DNA of 37,136 nt from Bartonella tribocorum (GTDB lineage Bacteria > Pseudomonadota > Alphaproteobacteria > Rhizobiales > Rhizobiaceae). Position 1 is the first letter of the stretch, and every line of letters starts with the position of its first letter. Of the stretch, positions 21,121 to 29,369 are shown in pieces. Made by a program: the position numbers and the translations under genes. The notes beneath the pieces were generated by a model that had not been told where the DNA came from, ran no database searches, and saw only the letters and a program-made list of their open reading frames with translations. Location of the stretch: the NCBI RefSeq assembly GCF_002778015.1, contig NZ_NJPP01000017.1, positions 1 to 37,136 of the forward strand, given 5' to 3'.

Positions 21121-21149
21121 TTGACAAGAAAATAAATCCATGCTACGTG
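21121..21149 (+). promoter_or_regulatory. Possible sigma-70 promoter of the peptide locus
   Basis: A perfect -35 box TTGACA (21121-21126), 17 bases, then an extended -10-like TGCTACGTG (box TACGTG at 21144-21149). The -10 is weak. It lies 66 bases before the small peptide gene and is the best candidate in the interval. Confidence 0.45.
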
Positions 21150-21215
21150 TTAGAATGTGGTGGTTTTTCATTTAAATTATCATGTATTTTTATCAATTAG
21201 TAAGGGGAGGAATAT

Positions 21216-21365
21216 ATGAATATTTCACTTAATGAAGTAAAAGATGTTATTGAGTTAGCTTCTGAAGAGATTGAGCCAGTAAGGGGAGGGAGTAAATACG
21301 CTCAGCGCAGCGATGTTCAAGTGTATCAAGATGAACTTGATATGAATGGTTCGCTGGAAGTTTAA
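21216..21365 (+). CDS. Small peptide with double-glycine leader, candidate RiPP precursor
   Basis: A 49-residue frame starting MNISLNEVKDVIELASEEIE, preceded by a very strong ribosome site (AAGGGGAGG, five bases from ATG). The first 25 residues are acidic and helical and end in EEIEPVRGG, which fits the double-glycine leader consensus (Leu/Glu-rich, hydrophobic at -4, GG). The remaining 24 residues, SKYAQRSDVQVYQDELDMNG then SLEV, would be the core; it has no Cys and holds Tyr, Arg, Asp, Asn and Gln as possible modification targets. A 65-base gap leads to an oxygenase gene on the same strand. The precursor role is inference from leader form and neighbours; homologues are not known to me. Confidence 0.7.
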   Translation: MNISLNEVKDVIELASEEIEPVRGGSKYAQRSDVQVYQDELDMNGSLEV

Positions 21366-21430
21366 GAATGTATTGTTAATACAGATCTGCTTATCCATCA
21401 AACTTTAGAAAATTAAGCATATTTAATGAC

Positions 21431-22621
21431 ATGTTTGAATTATTTTCAGAGGGCTTTGCTCAAAAAGTTTGGGCCAAGCAAGCGGCTGAATTGTCAATTT
21501 CACACATCCCTTTCAGTGAAAGGGATGTGTTGGATGCTCTAAGGCAATACGCTCTACATCCTCGTAAACTCTTAGCTCTTAATCCTAAATCCGAAGTCAT
21601 AACAGTGGTTAATGGCGTGCGAAGCCCGCATCCTCTTCCAAACTTTCTTGTTTTAGACACGGATAGGACTATAGAAGAATATACTGCCCGCGTTGATCAA
21701 TATGCCGAAGGGCAAGAATGGGCGGTCATGTATTATGGGTTATACGCTGCGACCCCTGCACTGTGGGATGCAGCAAAACAGTTTGCAGATCAATTAGCTC
21801 ATTCTTTAGGTTTTAGACCCGGTGGACGCGTGGATATTGACTGCTTCATAGGCCGATATGCTTCTACCTATGTTGGGGTCCATGTGGATCACGCCCATAA
21901 TTTTGGTTTTACGCTACAGGATGGCAAAACAATGTTTGCTTGGCCTAGCACACGAAGAGACCTCCAAGGGCTAAAATATCCTGAATATGAGCAACATAAA
22001 ACAACAGCAATTGCGCTGCAAAATCTGACAGACCGAGTTGCCTATTTTCCCCATGATGCCTTCCATGTTGCCGAAACGGGAGAAAAGATTGCTGTAAATA
22101 TCAATGTCGCTTTTTGGGAAACAGCACACGATGCACAACACCATAGAGATTATGTCACGCATTTACTCCATCTTGATAATCGAACGCGACATGATATCCG
22201 CACATCAGGAAGAGCAAATTTAACCCCTGATAATGCTTTTCAGCACTCCGCACTAAACTCTGCCATCGCACATGGTACCTTAAAACGCCATATGCTTGTT
22301 TCTCAATTAATTTGCGATACAAGTTCACGTTTATGTGTCGGTCGTCCCCTTATTGACGTCTCCGAAATTGAAAGTGAAATCACTCTTCACCCACTCGCGA
22401 CCCTCCAATGGGTACCATTACTAGAAACAAAAGAACTCCTCATCGCGGCAAATGGGCATTGTGCCAGTTTCGAGTATAGCTCTCATTTAGAGAGCTTCCT
22501 TTCCCAACTTTCATCCGGAAAAAAATTAGATTTAGCAAAATTAAATGATAAATCCTACAGATATGCGCAGGAGGAAATTTTAAAAGCCGTAAAAGCTTTA
22601 GCATCTTGGGGGGCATTGTGA
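21431..22621 (+). CDS. JmjC/cupin-type Fe(II)/2-oxoglutarate oxygenase
   Basis: A 396-residue protein of the cupin_8/JmjC fold (kin to the ribosomal oxygenases and other peptide or protein hydroxylases). The iron site is visible: H151 and D153 in YVGVHVDHAHNFGF, and the distal H212 in YFPHDAFHVAETGEK. TLQDGKTMFAWPS between them is the usual strand with a likely 2-oxoglutarate-binding lysine (K166). The C-terminal part (about 270-396) has helices suggestive of the dimer/winged-helix region of this group. It would hydroxylate or otherwise oxidise a side chain; the neighbouring 49-residue peptide is the obvious candidate substrate (inference). The last four bases overlap the next gene (GTGA). 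Confidence 0.8.
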   Translation: MFELFSEGFAQKVWAKQAAELSISHIPFSERDVLDALRQYALHPRKLLALNPKSEVITVVNGVRSPHPLPNFLVLDTDRTIEEYTARVDQYAEGQEWAVMYYGLYAATPALWDAAKQFADQLAHSLGFRPGGRVDIDCFIGRYASTYVGVHVDHAHNFGFTLQDGKTMFAWPSTRRDLQGLKYPEYEQHKTTAIALQNLTDRVAYFPHDAFHVAETGEKIAVNINVAFWETAHDAQHHRDYVTHLLHLDNRTRHDIRTSGRANLTPDNAFQHSALNSAIAHGTLKRHMLVSQLICDTSSRLCVGRPLIDVSEIESEITLHPLATLQWVPLLETKELLIAANGHCASFEYSSHLESFLSQLSSGKKLDLAKLNDKSYRYAQEEILKAVKALASWGAL

Positions 22622-23811
22622 CAAAGAAAAAATCCATAATTTTCGCCCAAATAGGACTTTTTCTTGTTTTGGGCTTAAGCAGCTTTGCCGATGAAACGAC
22701 TCAAATCACTTTTGCTTTACACTTAGCAGAAAGTACAGCCTCCATTTCAATGCTGCTTTTTGCAGGGCTTATAGGAGGAATTTGCGCAGGTCCCATTGCC
22801 CCGCGTCTTTTGCATCACTTCCAGCCAGCGCACACAGTGACTGTTGTTTTATTGTTTGAAGCACTTTTCATAGCCGTTGCTGCAATCGCCAACCAGTTTT
22901 GGTTTTATATTGCTCTTTCTTTCGCACTGGGGTGTGCAGGTTCACTCTTTTGGTCTGCTATCCTTGTTGCCGTGCCCGACTTCGCAAAAAATGATCAGCA
23001 ATTAGACCGTATCAACCGCATTATCCAAACAGTCCGTAATCTTGGCTATATTGCTGGACCACTGTTAGGAGGCATGTTGTATGGTTTATCAAACGGGCAA
23101 AAAGGGCTCTTTGCACTATCCATCATGGTTCTCTGTGCCGCCTTAATCACCACATGCTGTTTTAAAAGTTTAAAAATGCATGTGCCAACAACAAGCACAA
23201 CACAGCCAACCAAAAAGGGACTAGACTTAAAAGGGCTCTTGGGTAAAAAAAAGGTTGTCTCTGCTCTTTCCCCCCTCATCATTACCATCATCCTCACCTC
23301 CACCCTCAATGTGTTGTCGATTGTCCGCATCCGCACCGAGCTATCCTTCAGTGCACAAACTTATGGAATGATCAGCAGCATGATCAGTCTTGGCCTTGTG
23401 GTTGGTCCACTCTGTTTCTCTAGCCTTTTCCACCGCCTTGGCAATGCCGCTGGAGCATCACTGGCTGCCGCAACCATTGGTTTGGCCATTTTCTGTTTTT
23501 CCTTAACACCGCTTATATGGCTCATGATGCTGTCATTTTTTATCCTTGGGAGTGCCAACGGTGTACAAAATGCACTCATGGCAAGTTTTATGATGAAAGC
23601 GATCCCAAAAGAACAACGAAACAGTCAAATGCCCGCTTATATTTTCATCCTACAAACAGCCGTGTGCATTGGTTTTATCAGTGCAGGTTTTATAAAAGTG
23701 CATCACACCCAATACACACTCCTTATCATCAGCATCATTACCATGATCACCGGCATATTAGGCTGTATCGTCAACAGTGCTCTGCAAAAAAAGGAATGGG
23801 AGAATGCTTAA
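22618..23811 (+). CDS. MFS transporter of the peptide locus
   Basis: A 397-residue, 12-helix MFS protein beginning (GTG start) VTKKKSIIFAQIGLFLVLGL. I place the start at the GTG overlapping the oxygenase stop as GTGA, with the G-run GGGGGG just upstream as ribosome site; an in-frame TTG at 22606 is the alternative. Glycine-rich loops GLIGGICAGPIAPRLLHH (motif-A region, diverged) and GYIAGPLLGGMLYGL (motif-C-like, antiporter type) are visible. It probably exports the mature product of the locus or provides self-protection. Translational coupling to the oxygenase supports a joint role. Confidence 0.85.
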   Translation: MTKKKSIIFAQIGLFLVLGLSSFADETTQITFALHLAESTASISMLLFAGLIGGICAGPIAPRLLHHFQPAHTVTVVLLFEALFIAVAAIANQFWFYIALSFALGCAGSLFWSAILVAVPDFAKNDQQLDRINRIIQTVRNLGYIAGPLLGGMLYGLSNGQKGLFALSIMVLCAALITTCCFKSLKMHVPTTSTTQPTKKGLDLKGLLGKKKVVSALSPLIITIILTSTLNVLSIVRIRTELSFSAQTYGMISSMISLGLVVGPLCFSSLFHRLGNAAGASLAAATIGLAIFCFSLTPLIWLMMLSFFILGSANGVQNALMASFMMKAIPKEQRNSQMPAYIFILQTAVCIGFISAGFIKVHHTQYTLLIISIITMITGILGCIVNSALQKKEWENA

Positions 23812-23881
23812 CAAACTTTACCATCTTGTCTCCTAAAAAACATGCCCCAAAATGGCATGACGATCACCATCCGATCAAATC

Positions 23882-24019
23882 ATGCAACTTCATACCAACC
23901 AACGTGATTTTGATAAACCACTCTCATATGACGGAACGAACAACCCCAGCGAGCATCCATTGCCAAAACTTGATATTTTAAAGAAAAAACCGATAACATC
24001 ATGCAACAAGATCCTATAG
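23882..24019 (+). CDS. Possible 45-residue small protein
   Basis: A frame beginning MQLHTNQRDFDKPLSYDGTN and ending KKKPITSCNKIL fills the 189-base gap between the MFS gene and the next gene, overlapping the latter's start by 19 bases. The text looks protein-like (DGTNNPSEHPLPKL), but no Shine-Dalgarno sequence precedes the ATG, so it may be chance or the relic of a second peptide or partner gene. Confidence 0.25.
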   Translation: MQLHTNQRDFDKPLSYDGTNNPSEHPLPKLDILKKKPITSCNKIL

Positions 24020-24672
24020 GCTTAAATTTTTACCATGGAACAGGCGGTTATGTATGGCAATTAGCAGAAACCCTGCAACATGACTTGAATGAAAACATCC
24101 ACACCCTTGCCTTACAAAAACCCACACCACCCATAGCAATCAATTCTTTTGCCGTTTACCCACGCAAATTAGACTCCCTAGCACACGTTCAATGGGAAAA
24201 AGATGTACAGATAATAAAAAATAAACCGGCACTCATTGGCAAACGTCAAATACAACCGATCACCGTTGTTTCCACAAAAAGCTCTGCCTTTGGTGGATTT
24301 GATTTTCTAACATTTACAGCGCTTCATGAGGGCTGTTCTGTCCAATCCTTGAAAGAAATCAAACTCAATGGTTGCCTTTTTGACGCAGACAATCTTTTGA
24401 TATCACTGCTACGACACGGTCTCATTCAAACAGATCAACAAGCCTTTTCAAAAGATCATGCAACAGCGCTTTTACGAGAACCAACATGTCGTATTGTCAA
24501 TTCTCCTCTCGGGTCCCTTGCCATTAATCAACTTAATGGACGCACAATCCGGCTGAATGAAAAAACCAAACCTCTCTTGCAAAAAGCCACAACAGAAATA
24601 CATCTTCAACACCCCATAGAACAAACAACAATATTTTTTATCAAAGCGGGAATGCTACGCTTGGTAAAATGA
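24001..24672 (+). CDS. Unrecognised 223-residue protein of the peptide locus
   Basis: Begins MQQDPIGLNFYHGTGGYVWQ. I do not recognise the family. There is no signal peptide or membrane segment. The first ~100 residues mix strands and helices. Residues 105-155 (SAFGGFDFLTFTALHEGCSV, then SLLRHGLIQTD) look like a winged helix, and the C-terminal 45 residues (LGSLAINQLNGRTIRLNEKT) form short strands. This could be a substrate-binding or partner protein of the oxygenase or methyltransferase. The position, 14 bases before the methyltransferase gene on the same strand, argues for a shared function. The ribosome site is weak. Confidence 0.7.
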   Translation: MQQDPIGLNFYHGTGGYVWQLAETLQHDLNENIHTLALQKPTPPIAINSFAVYPRKLDSLAHVQWEKDVQIIKNKPALIGKRQIQPITVVSTKSSAFGGFDFLTFTALHEGCSVQSLKEIKLNGCLFDADNLLISLLRHGLIQTDQQAFSKDHATALLREPTCRIVNSPLGSLAINQLNGRTIRLNEKTKPLLQKATTEIHLQHPIEQTTIFFIKAGMLRLVK

Positions 24673-24685
24673 TAAGGATCAAAAG

Positions 24686-25927
24686 ATGCCTCTGATAAGA
24701 CCTGGTATGGGAACAGAAAACAGTATTGAGCTTATTTACACACTCATTCAAATGGCAAGACCACGCACAGTCCTTGAAATCGGTGCGGGGGATAGCACGC
24801 GCTTGATTGCGACAGCACTGCAAAAAGCAAAACAAGCATGGGAAGAGGATAAAAAACTTTTAGAATCCTCTCCTTGGGAAGAACGTACAGCTTTGCTTGA
24901 CCCCTCTGGTGTTCTTGAGAATTATCAACCACGCTTGATCACCATTGATGATTTTTCAGCGGAAGGTCAGTCGGCCGAAGAAGCATGGCAAAAACTGCTC
25001 CAAGACGAGCGTATTGAAAAAGACACTGTAACATTTATGAATGAGAATTTTTTCTCTCTCGATGATGCAACTCTCAAATCTTGGGGACCAATAGATTTTG
25101 CTTGGATTGATGCTGGAACACCCGCAGATGATGTGCGATTTGTTACCACACTTTGGGAACATATCAGTGCTGGTGGTTATCTCTGTTTGCATGAACCAAC
25201 CATGACAACAACCGTTGCTCTTAATGGCGCTCAACGGGTTAGACGCATCAGAACCCCTTTGTGGGAAGAAATTCTCTACCGCCTTGATGGCTCCTATGAA
25301 GCTTTAACCCTCCCCGAAAACCACAAATATCGCCAAAGTGGTCTGGGTATTATTCGCAAACGCACCCCTACTGAGCAAATTGTACGCACACAATCACTCC
25401 AAGCAGAACTCATCGAGATCAATGAACTGCCCCTTCGCAACGATCTTTTGCCTATGGGACAAGAAACTCTACACAAACGCTATACCCGTAATTCACTGAT
25501 TTCTGCCATGACTTCACCAACACTGCGCACTGTTTACGCTGCTATTATCCTTGGTGCAAAAAATCTTTCTGATATCCTAAAAACTGTCGATTGTGATGCC
25601 AAAACTATTCACAAATCGATCAATCGTCTTTTGAATCTTGGTCTTATTCAAAATACAACTGCAGGATTTCAAACGGAAGAGACACCGTGGAAAATGCTCG
25701 AAAGTAAAAATGAGCAGGAGAGAGAAAATTTAAGCGACCGCCATTTAGAAACAGAAGAAATGCTGACAAAAATTGCAGAAGCCTTTCAAAGGGAAAAAAT
25801 CTATAGCGAAACGGAAGTTTCCAAGATATGCAACCTCTTTACGGTCGATTTTGCCAGATCACGACGCACCCTCGTTGAGAGAGGATTTTTACAACGCCAT
25901 GGGGGAAAATATCAGCGCATACGCTAA
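24686..25927 (+). CDS. Class I SAM methyltransferase fused to winged-helix and DUF2087 domains
   Basis: 413 residues. Residues 1-225 form a Methyltransf_24-like Rossmann domain: SAM motif I is VLEIGAGDSTR (29-39), an acidic strand LITIDDFS follows, and post-motifs PIDFAWIDAGTPADDV and ISAGGYLCLHEPTM are clear. Residues about 265-335 are an ArsR-like winged helix (TLRTVYAAIILGAKNLSDIL). The last 60 residues (EAFQREKIYSETEVSKICNL to RRTLVERGFLQRHGGKYQRI) are a DUF2087 domain, a small module often found at the C-end of regulators. The architecture suggests either a methyltransferase with a substrate-recognition tail or a dual enzyme-regulator. It is the fourth well-supported gene of the block after the peptide. 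Its 3' end is duplicated at 27229. Confidence 0.8.
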   Translation: MPLIRPGMGTENSIELIYTLIQMARPRTVLEIGAGDSTRLIATALQKAKQAWEEDKKLLESSPWEERTALLDPSGVLENYQPRLITIDDFSAEGQSAEEAWQKLLQDERIEKDTVTFMNENFFSLDDATLKSWGPIDFAWIDAGTPADDVRFVTTLWEHISAGGYLCLHEPTMTTTVALNGAQRVRRIRTPLWEEILYRLDGSYEALTLPENHKYRQSGLGIIRKRTPTEQIVRTQSLQAELIEINELPLRNDLLPMGQETLHKRYTRNSLISAMTSPTLRTVYAAIILGAKNLSDILKTVDCDAKTIHKSINRLLNLGLIQNTTAGFQTEETPWKMLESKNEQERENLSDRHLETEEMLTKIAEAFQREKIYSETEVSKICNLFTVDFARSRRTLVERGFLQRHGGKYQRIR

Positions 25928-26200
25928 ATGAAGATTAATTAATGCAATCGTCTTTCTTCTATACTTCAAGCAAATGCATAATCTTCCACTCAAAAAATAT
26001 AATTTCATGAAAAACTTATAAAATTATTCATTTCATTCACATGTTGACAATCTATGAAGATGAGAGCACCCTCTACCTTAAGAAATGCAATGGGAAAAAA
26101 CAAAAACGCGGGGTATTAATTAGCTATCGAAGAGAATTAGGAACGATCAAAATCATCAGAAGCAGATATGAGATTAAGGTCTCAATGCTTTTCCCGATTA
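25786..26200 (+). repeat. Direct repeat A (3' end of the methyltransferase gene plus downstream DNA)
   Basis: This segment matches 27229-27645. The middle (about 25946-26152 against 27390-27595) is nearly identical; the outer parts are diverged. It covers the DUF2087 coding end, the intergenic AT-rich part, and a 35-codon frame MLTIYEDESTLYLKKCNGKK found in both copies. That frame's conservation as DNA reflects recent duplication rather than proven coding. Confidence 0.88.
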
Positions 26201-26271
26201 TAGCGCACACATCAAGGTACATTATATCGGTATATCACGTCAAGCAACCGCTACTCAATCATGGAGAATTC

Positions 26272-26661
26272 ATGAGTAATATCCTTGCCTATCCTATTAC
26301 CCCAAACCTACAGTTGGTATACGTATCAAACGTAGAGTATTCTACCGCTTTTTACAAATTTATCTTCAAGAAAGAGCCTACATTCACCTCACCACGCTAT
26401 GTTGCATTTGCTGCTGCAGATGATGCACTCTTTGCTCTCTGGTCTGGAGGCGATACGCCTGAAGAAAATGTGCCTCGTTTTTCAGAAATCGGCATTATGT
26501 TGCCTCATGGAGAGGATGTAGATAAGCTATATGCGGAATGGCAAGAGCAAACCACCGTTGAGATAAATGTCTTGAAGGAACCGTATACTGACGTATTTGG
26601 ACGTACCTTCCTCATCAAAGATCCCGACGGTCATATTATTCGTGTTTGTCCACTGGATTAA
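26272..26661 (+). CDS. VOC-family (glyoxalase/bleomycin-resistance-like) protein
   Basis: 129 residues starting at the ATG at 26272, preceded by ATGGAGAATTC, which I prefer to the longer frame from 26041 because the latter begins inside a duplicated non-coding segment. The beta-alpha-beta-beta-beta text of vicinal-oxygen-chelate proteins is plain: NLQLVYVSNVEYSTAFYKFI in the first half and DVFGRTFLIKDPDGHIIRVC at the end. Members bind metals, or drugs as resistance proteins. The end has the usual DPDGH.I.. motif but an isoleucine-rich site, and I cannot tell a metal enzyme from a binding protein. Immunity to the neighbouring product is possible but unproven. Confidence 0.85.
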   Translation: MSNILAYPITPNLQLVYVSNVEYSTAFYKFIFKKEPTFTSPRYVAFAAADDALFALWSGGDTPEENVPRFSEIGIMLPHGEDVDKLYAEWQEQTTVEINVLKEPYTDVFGRTFLIKDPDGHIIRVCPLD

Positions 26662-27228
26662 AAAGCCTTAAATTTGATTTTTAATCGACTGAATGATAAT
26701 AATTGTCTGTTGCCAAAAACCTATAAGCTATGCACACTAAAGTCTGACTTACGACGAGTGATTTGTCCGTTTTGGGTTGTTCCATTCCTTTCAGACCCAC
26801 AACCTACCTGTTGCCACAGGCGGTCTAACGGGCTTGGGAATCCGTCAGCGTTATTACATGATCCGTGAATCATGACCTGAAAAAGCTTGCGGTATAGGAG
26901 CCAAGACGAGAAGCCGGCACGATGATGTCGTGGTTGAACCATCTAGCTATATTAAACATTCCCACTGCCCCCGTTCACGACTTTCAGTACACGTTACAAT
27001 CCCCGCGCTCGTAATCCTACCCTGCGCCTTCTCGATGTTGCAATGCTTGGTTCTCAATGAAATCTTCTCCAATTTTCAACTCTAAATGAATGAAGCCAAA
27101 TGAAGTACGCGCCTAGCATCACTCGTACCGCCCTTTGATTAAGGAAAGCTGGAAATCAGACCACTGTGTTTGTGAAAACCTTCACGCGCACGCGCGCACG
27201 AGAGAAAAAACTATGCAACCGGCTTGTC
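26662..27228. other. Compositionally distinct insert without a recognised gene
   Basis: About 26740-27200 is visibly richer in G and C than its surroundings. A 73-codon minus frame (26942-26721) reads MVQPRHHRAGFSSWLLYRKL and on to PSPLDRLWQQVGCGSERN, without a ribosome site or known family. Near 27184-27201 an alternating purine-pyrimidine run (CACGCGCACGCGCGCACG) stands out. The segment lies between the two direct repeats and is probably foreign debris. Confidence 0.45.
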
Positions 27229-27645
27229 AAAGGAACAAAATCTATAGCAAAATAGAAGTTTCCAAGATATGCAACCTCTTTACGATAGATTTTTGCTAGA
27301 TTACGGCACACCCCCGTTGATAAAGGATTTTTACAACGCCATGGGGATCAACGCATGCTCTCAAAAGAGAATTAAACGATAGTTCGTGAACGTAATCGTT
27401 TTTCTTCTATACTTCAAGCAAATGCATAATCTTCCACTCAAAAAATATAATTTCATGAAAAACTTATAAAATTATTCATTTCATTTACATGTTGACAATC
27501 TATGAAGATGAGAGCACCCTCTACCTTAAGAAATGCAATGGGAAAAAACAAAAACGCGGGGTATTAATTAGCTATCGAAGAGAATTAGGAACAGCCAAAA
27601 TCATCATAAGAGGATATAATCAAAAGCCTCAATACTCTTTCTGGT
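27229..27645 (+). repeat. Direct repeat B (decayed copy of the methyltransferase 3' end)
   Basis: The copy of 25786-26200. The coding part (27229-27360) still shows EVSKICNLFTIDF of the DUF2087 domain but has stops and shifts, so it is a gene fragment. The following ~200 bases, including MLTIYEDESTLYLKK, are almost unchanged. Confidence 0.88.
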
Positions 27646-27929
27646 TGTTGTACAAACTTCAAAATGCAATGTTGTTGCTCAATCAGAAAAAACTTTTGAT
27701 TGTATGGCACCTTCCTATATGGAACGACAACATCATCCAGCGTTAAGGGGTGCCGTAAAGCCTTCCGTAGAGAAGTTTGGTGTGCAATATGCAACCCGTG
27801 CAAACGCGTGCGAAATATATTATTTGATGCGTTTGCGTTAAAAATGAAACACCATTTTTCTCGCTTCCTCTTCTGTCATATTTCATATCCATCAGAAAAG
27901 TGAGTTTTTATAAAACTCCACCAGCCTTA
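27646..27929. other. Short stretch without a recognised gene
   Basis: Only chance-like frames on both strands; nothing assigned. Confidence 0.4.
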
Positions 27930-28227
27930 AGAGAATAACAACACTGGGAAATGCTGCACATGGCAACAAAAAGACGATTCTGACAAAAGAAACTTTTATA
28001 ACCACCTATGGCAAGGAAAAATTCTATCTTAAAATGATTACTCTTTCTAAAAACATCGTAGAAAAAACAATATTCTTGCAGTGGATTGGCTGATAAATCA
28101 GGAAAGATACGATTTCAACGAAATGTGTACAGCAAAAACAGGGCTCATAAAACTCTCTCAAAAGATAAAACAAAATATATTTGATCATTTAACGACACTT
28201 CTATGGAAATTTCATGGGCAAAAATAA
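27930..28227 (+). pseudogene. Decayed gene fragment coupled to the next MFS gene
   Basis: Two frames join into one protein-like text: KKTILTKETFITTYGKEKFY, then KMITLSKNIVEKT, a frameshift near 28075, and AVDWLINQERYDFNEMCTAK continuing to LTTLLWKFHGQK and a stop at 28225-28227. The second half resembles the winged-helix tail often seen at the end of cupin/JmjC oxygenases, but this is weak. The stop overlaps the MFS start by 14 bases, so the two were once coupled. Confidence 0.35.
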
Positions 28228-29360
28228 AATAACTTTTTTCATCTATAGCGCCGTTTTTCTTTCTGAATTTTCCTTTTTCTTTGTACTCCCTCTCCTTGGA
28301 AACTCTTCTCTCATCACTGCTGCAAATGTTGCGTTCTATCTTTCTGGATCAGTAATCCTTGAAAGCATTCTCATGGTAACCACAACGGGTTTATTAGAGA
28401 GACTTTCACGTAAACTTTTAATGGCTACCGCCTTTATTTTAAGGAGTATTGCTTTTCTGTGCGTTATCCTATCGCTTACACTTTCTGCATGGCTGGTCTT
28501 TTTTACTTTAACGGCTTTTTCGAAAGCAATTTCAAAACCATTTTTGAGAGAAATATTATCAGAACATCTCAATGGAAGTACTCTTAAACGCGCATTAACG
28601 CTTTATTCTTTTTTTCAAAACGCTGCTGTTGTTATCGCCCCTCTCGTTGCAATGAGTGCGATAAAATACAATGTATCAGCTTTTTTAATGGCTTTTTTTG
28701 CCATCATTAGTTTGTATCTTTGTATTCTATCCATTCAAATTGTTTATCACTACCCTCACAAAAACGCATCCGTTGAAAAGAACAAAGAAACCTTTTCTTT
28801 CTTCTTTAAAAACAATAATTCATAATCGTTCTATTGCTTATTTGCTGGTCACGGCTTTGCTTTGTGCATTCCTTATGGGAGTTTTTATCACAACCACAAC
28901 ACTTCTCAATAAATTTGACAGCAATCTCGCCCCTTATAGTGGAATTTTCTTTTCAATTGTTGGCATCAGTCTTTGTATCTGGCAAGGAATAATCAATAAA
29001 CATCTTAGCCTTTCTGATAAATCAACTTTCTACCTATTAGGACTTATGGGAAGTTTCTCCTCATTTTTTCTCATGGGAGGCGTCTTTACCGCTATCACAG
29101 CGTTAATTGCCTACAGTGTCTATGAATCTATCATGATTCCAGAGATATACTATCAAGCAGGGAAAACAACCGCCTCCCTCACAGCCAGTGTTCTTTTTAG
29201 TTATATCCTTGTTGTTTCAAATATTGGCCAAGCGTTAGGCTCATGGACAAGTGGATGGATCATCAGCTATTTCAACCAGCATATCGCTTTCATTTTTTGT
29301 CTGATTGTTGGTATCTCTGCTTTCGCCTCTTGCCTTTGCCTCAGAAAAACGAAAAAGTAA
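28214..29360 (+). pseudogene. MFS transporter with a single frameshift
   Basis: Starts MGKNKITFFIYSAVFLSEFS at 28214. The first frame carries six helices and stops at 28825; the second frame takes up at about 28770-28800 (THPLKRTKKPFLSSLKTIIH) and gives six more helices to 29360. The joined length, about 382 residues, is normal for a 12-helix MFS protein, and the total of 1147 bases is one more than a multiple of three. One extra base, or two missing, in the T/A-rich stretch 28790-28815 explains the break. It may be a recent mutation or a sequencing error. Confidence 0.8.
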
Positions 29361-29369
29361 GGAGTTCCA

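Noticed and set aside
23517-23981. 154-codon plus frame over the end of the MFS gene
   Set aside because: It overlaps the intact MFS gene in another frame, is rich in His and Cys in a random way, and has no ribosome site.
26041-26271. Long N-terminal extension of the VOC gene (start at 26041)
   Set aside because: The extension is the duplicated segment also found at 27489, where it leads into nonsense; a ribosome site stands directly before the ATG at 26272.
26780-26940. Structured RNA or riboswitch in the GC-richer segment
   Set aside because: Some short inverted repeats exist, but no known RNA family signature could be recognised; kept only as a compositional anomaly.
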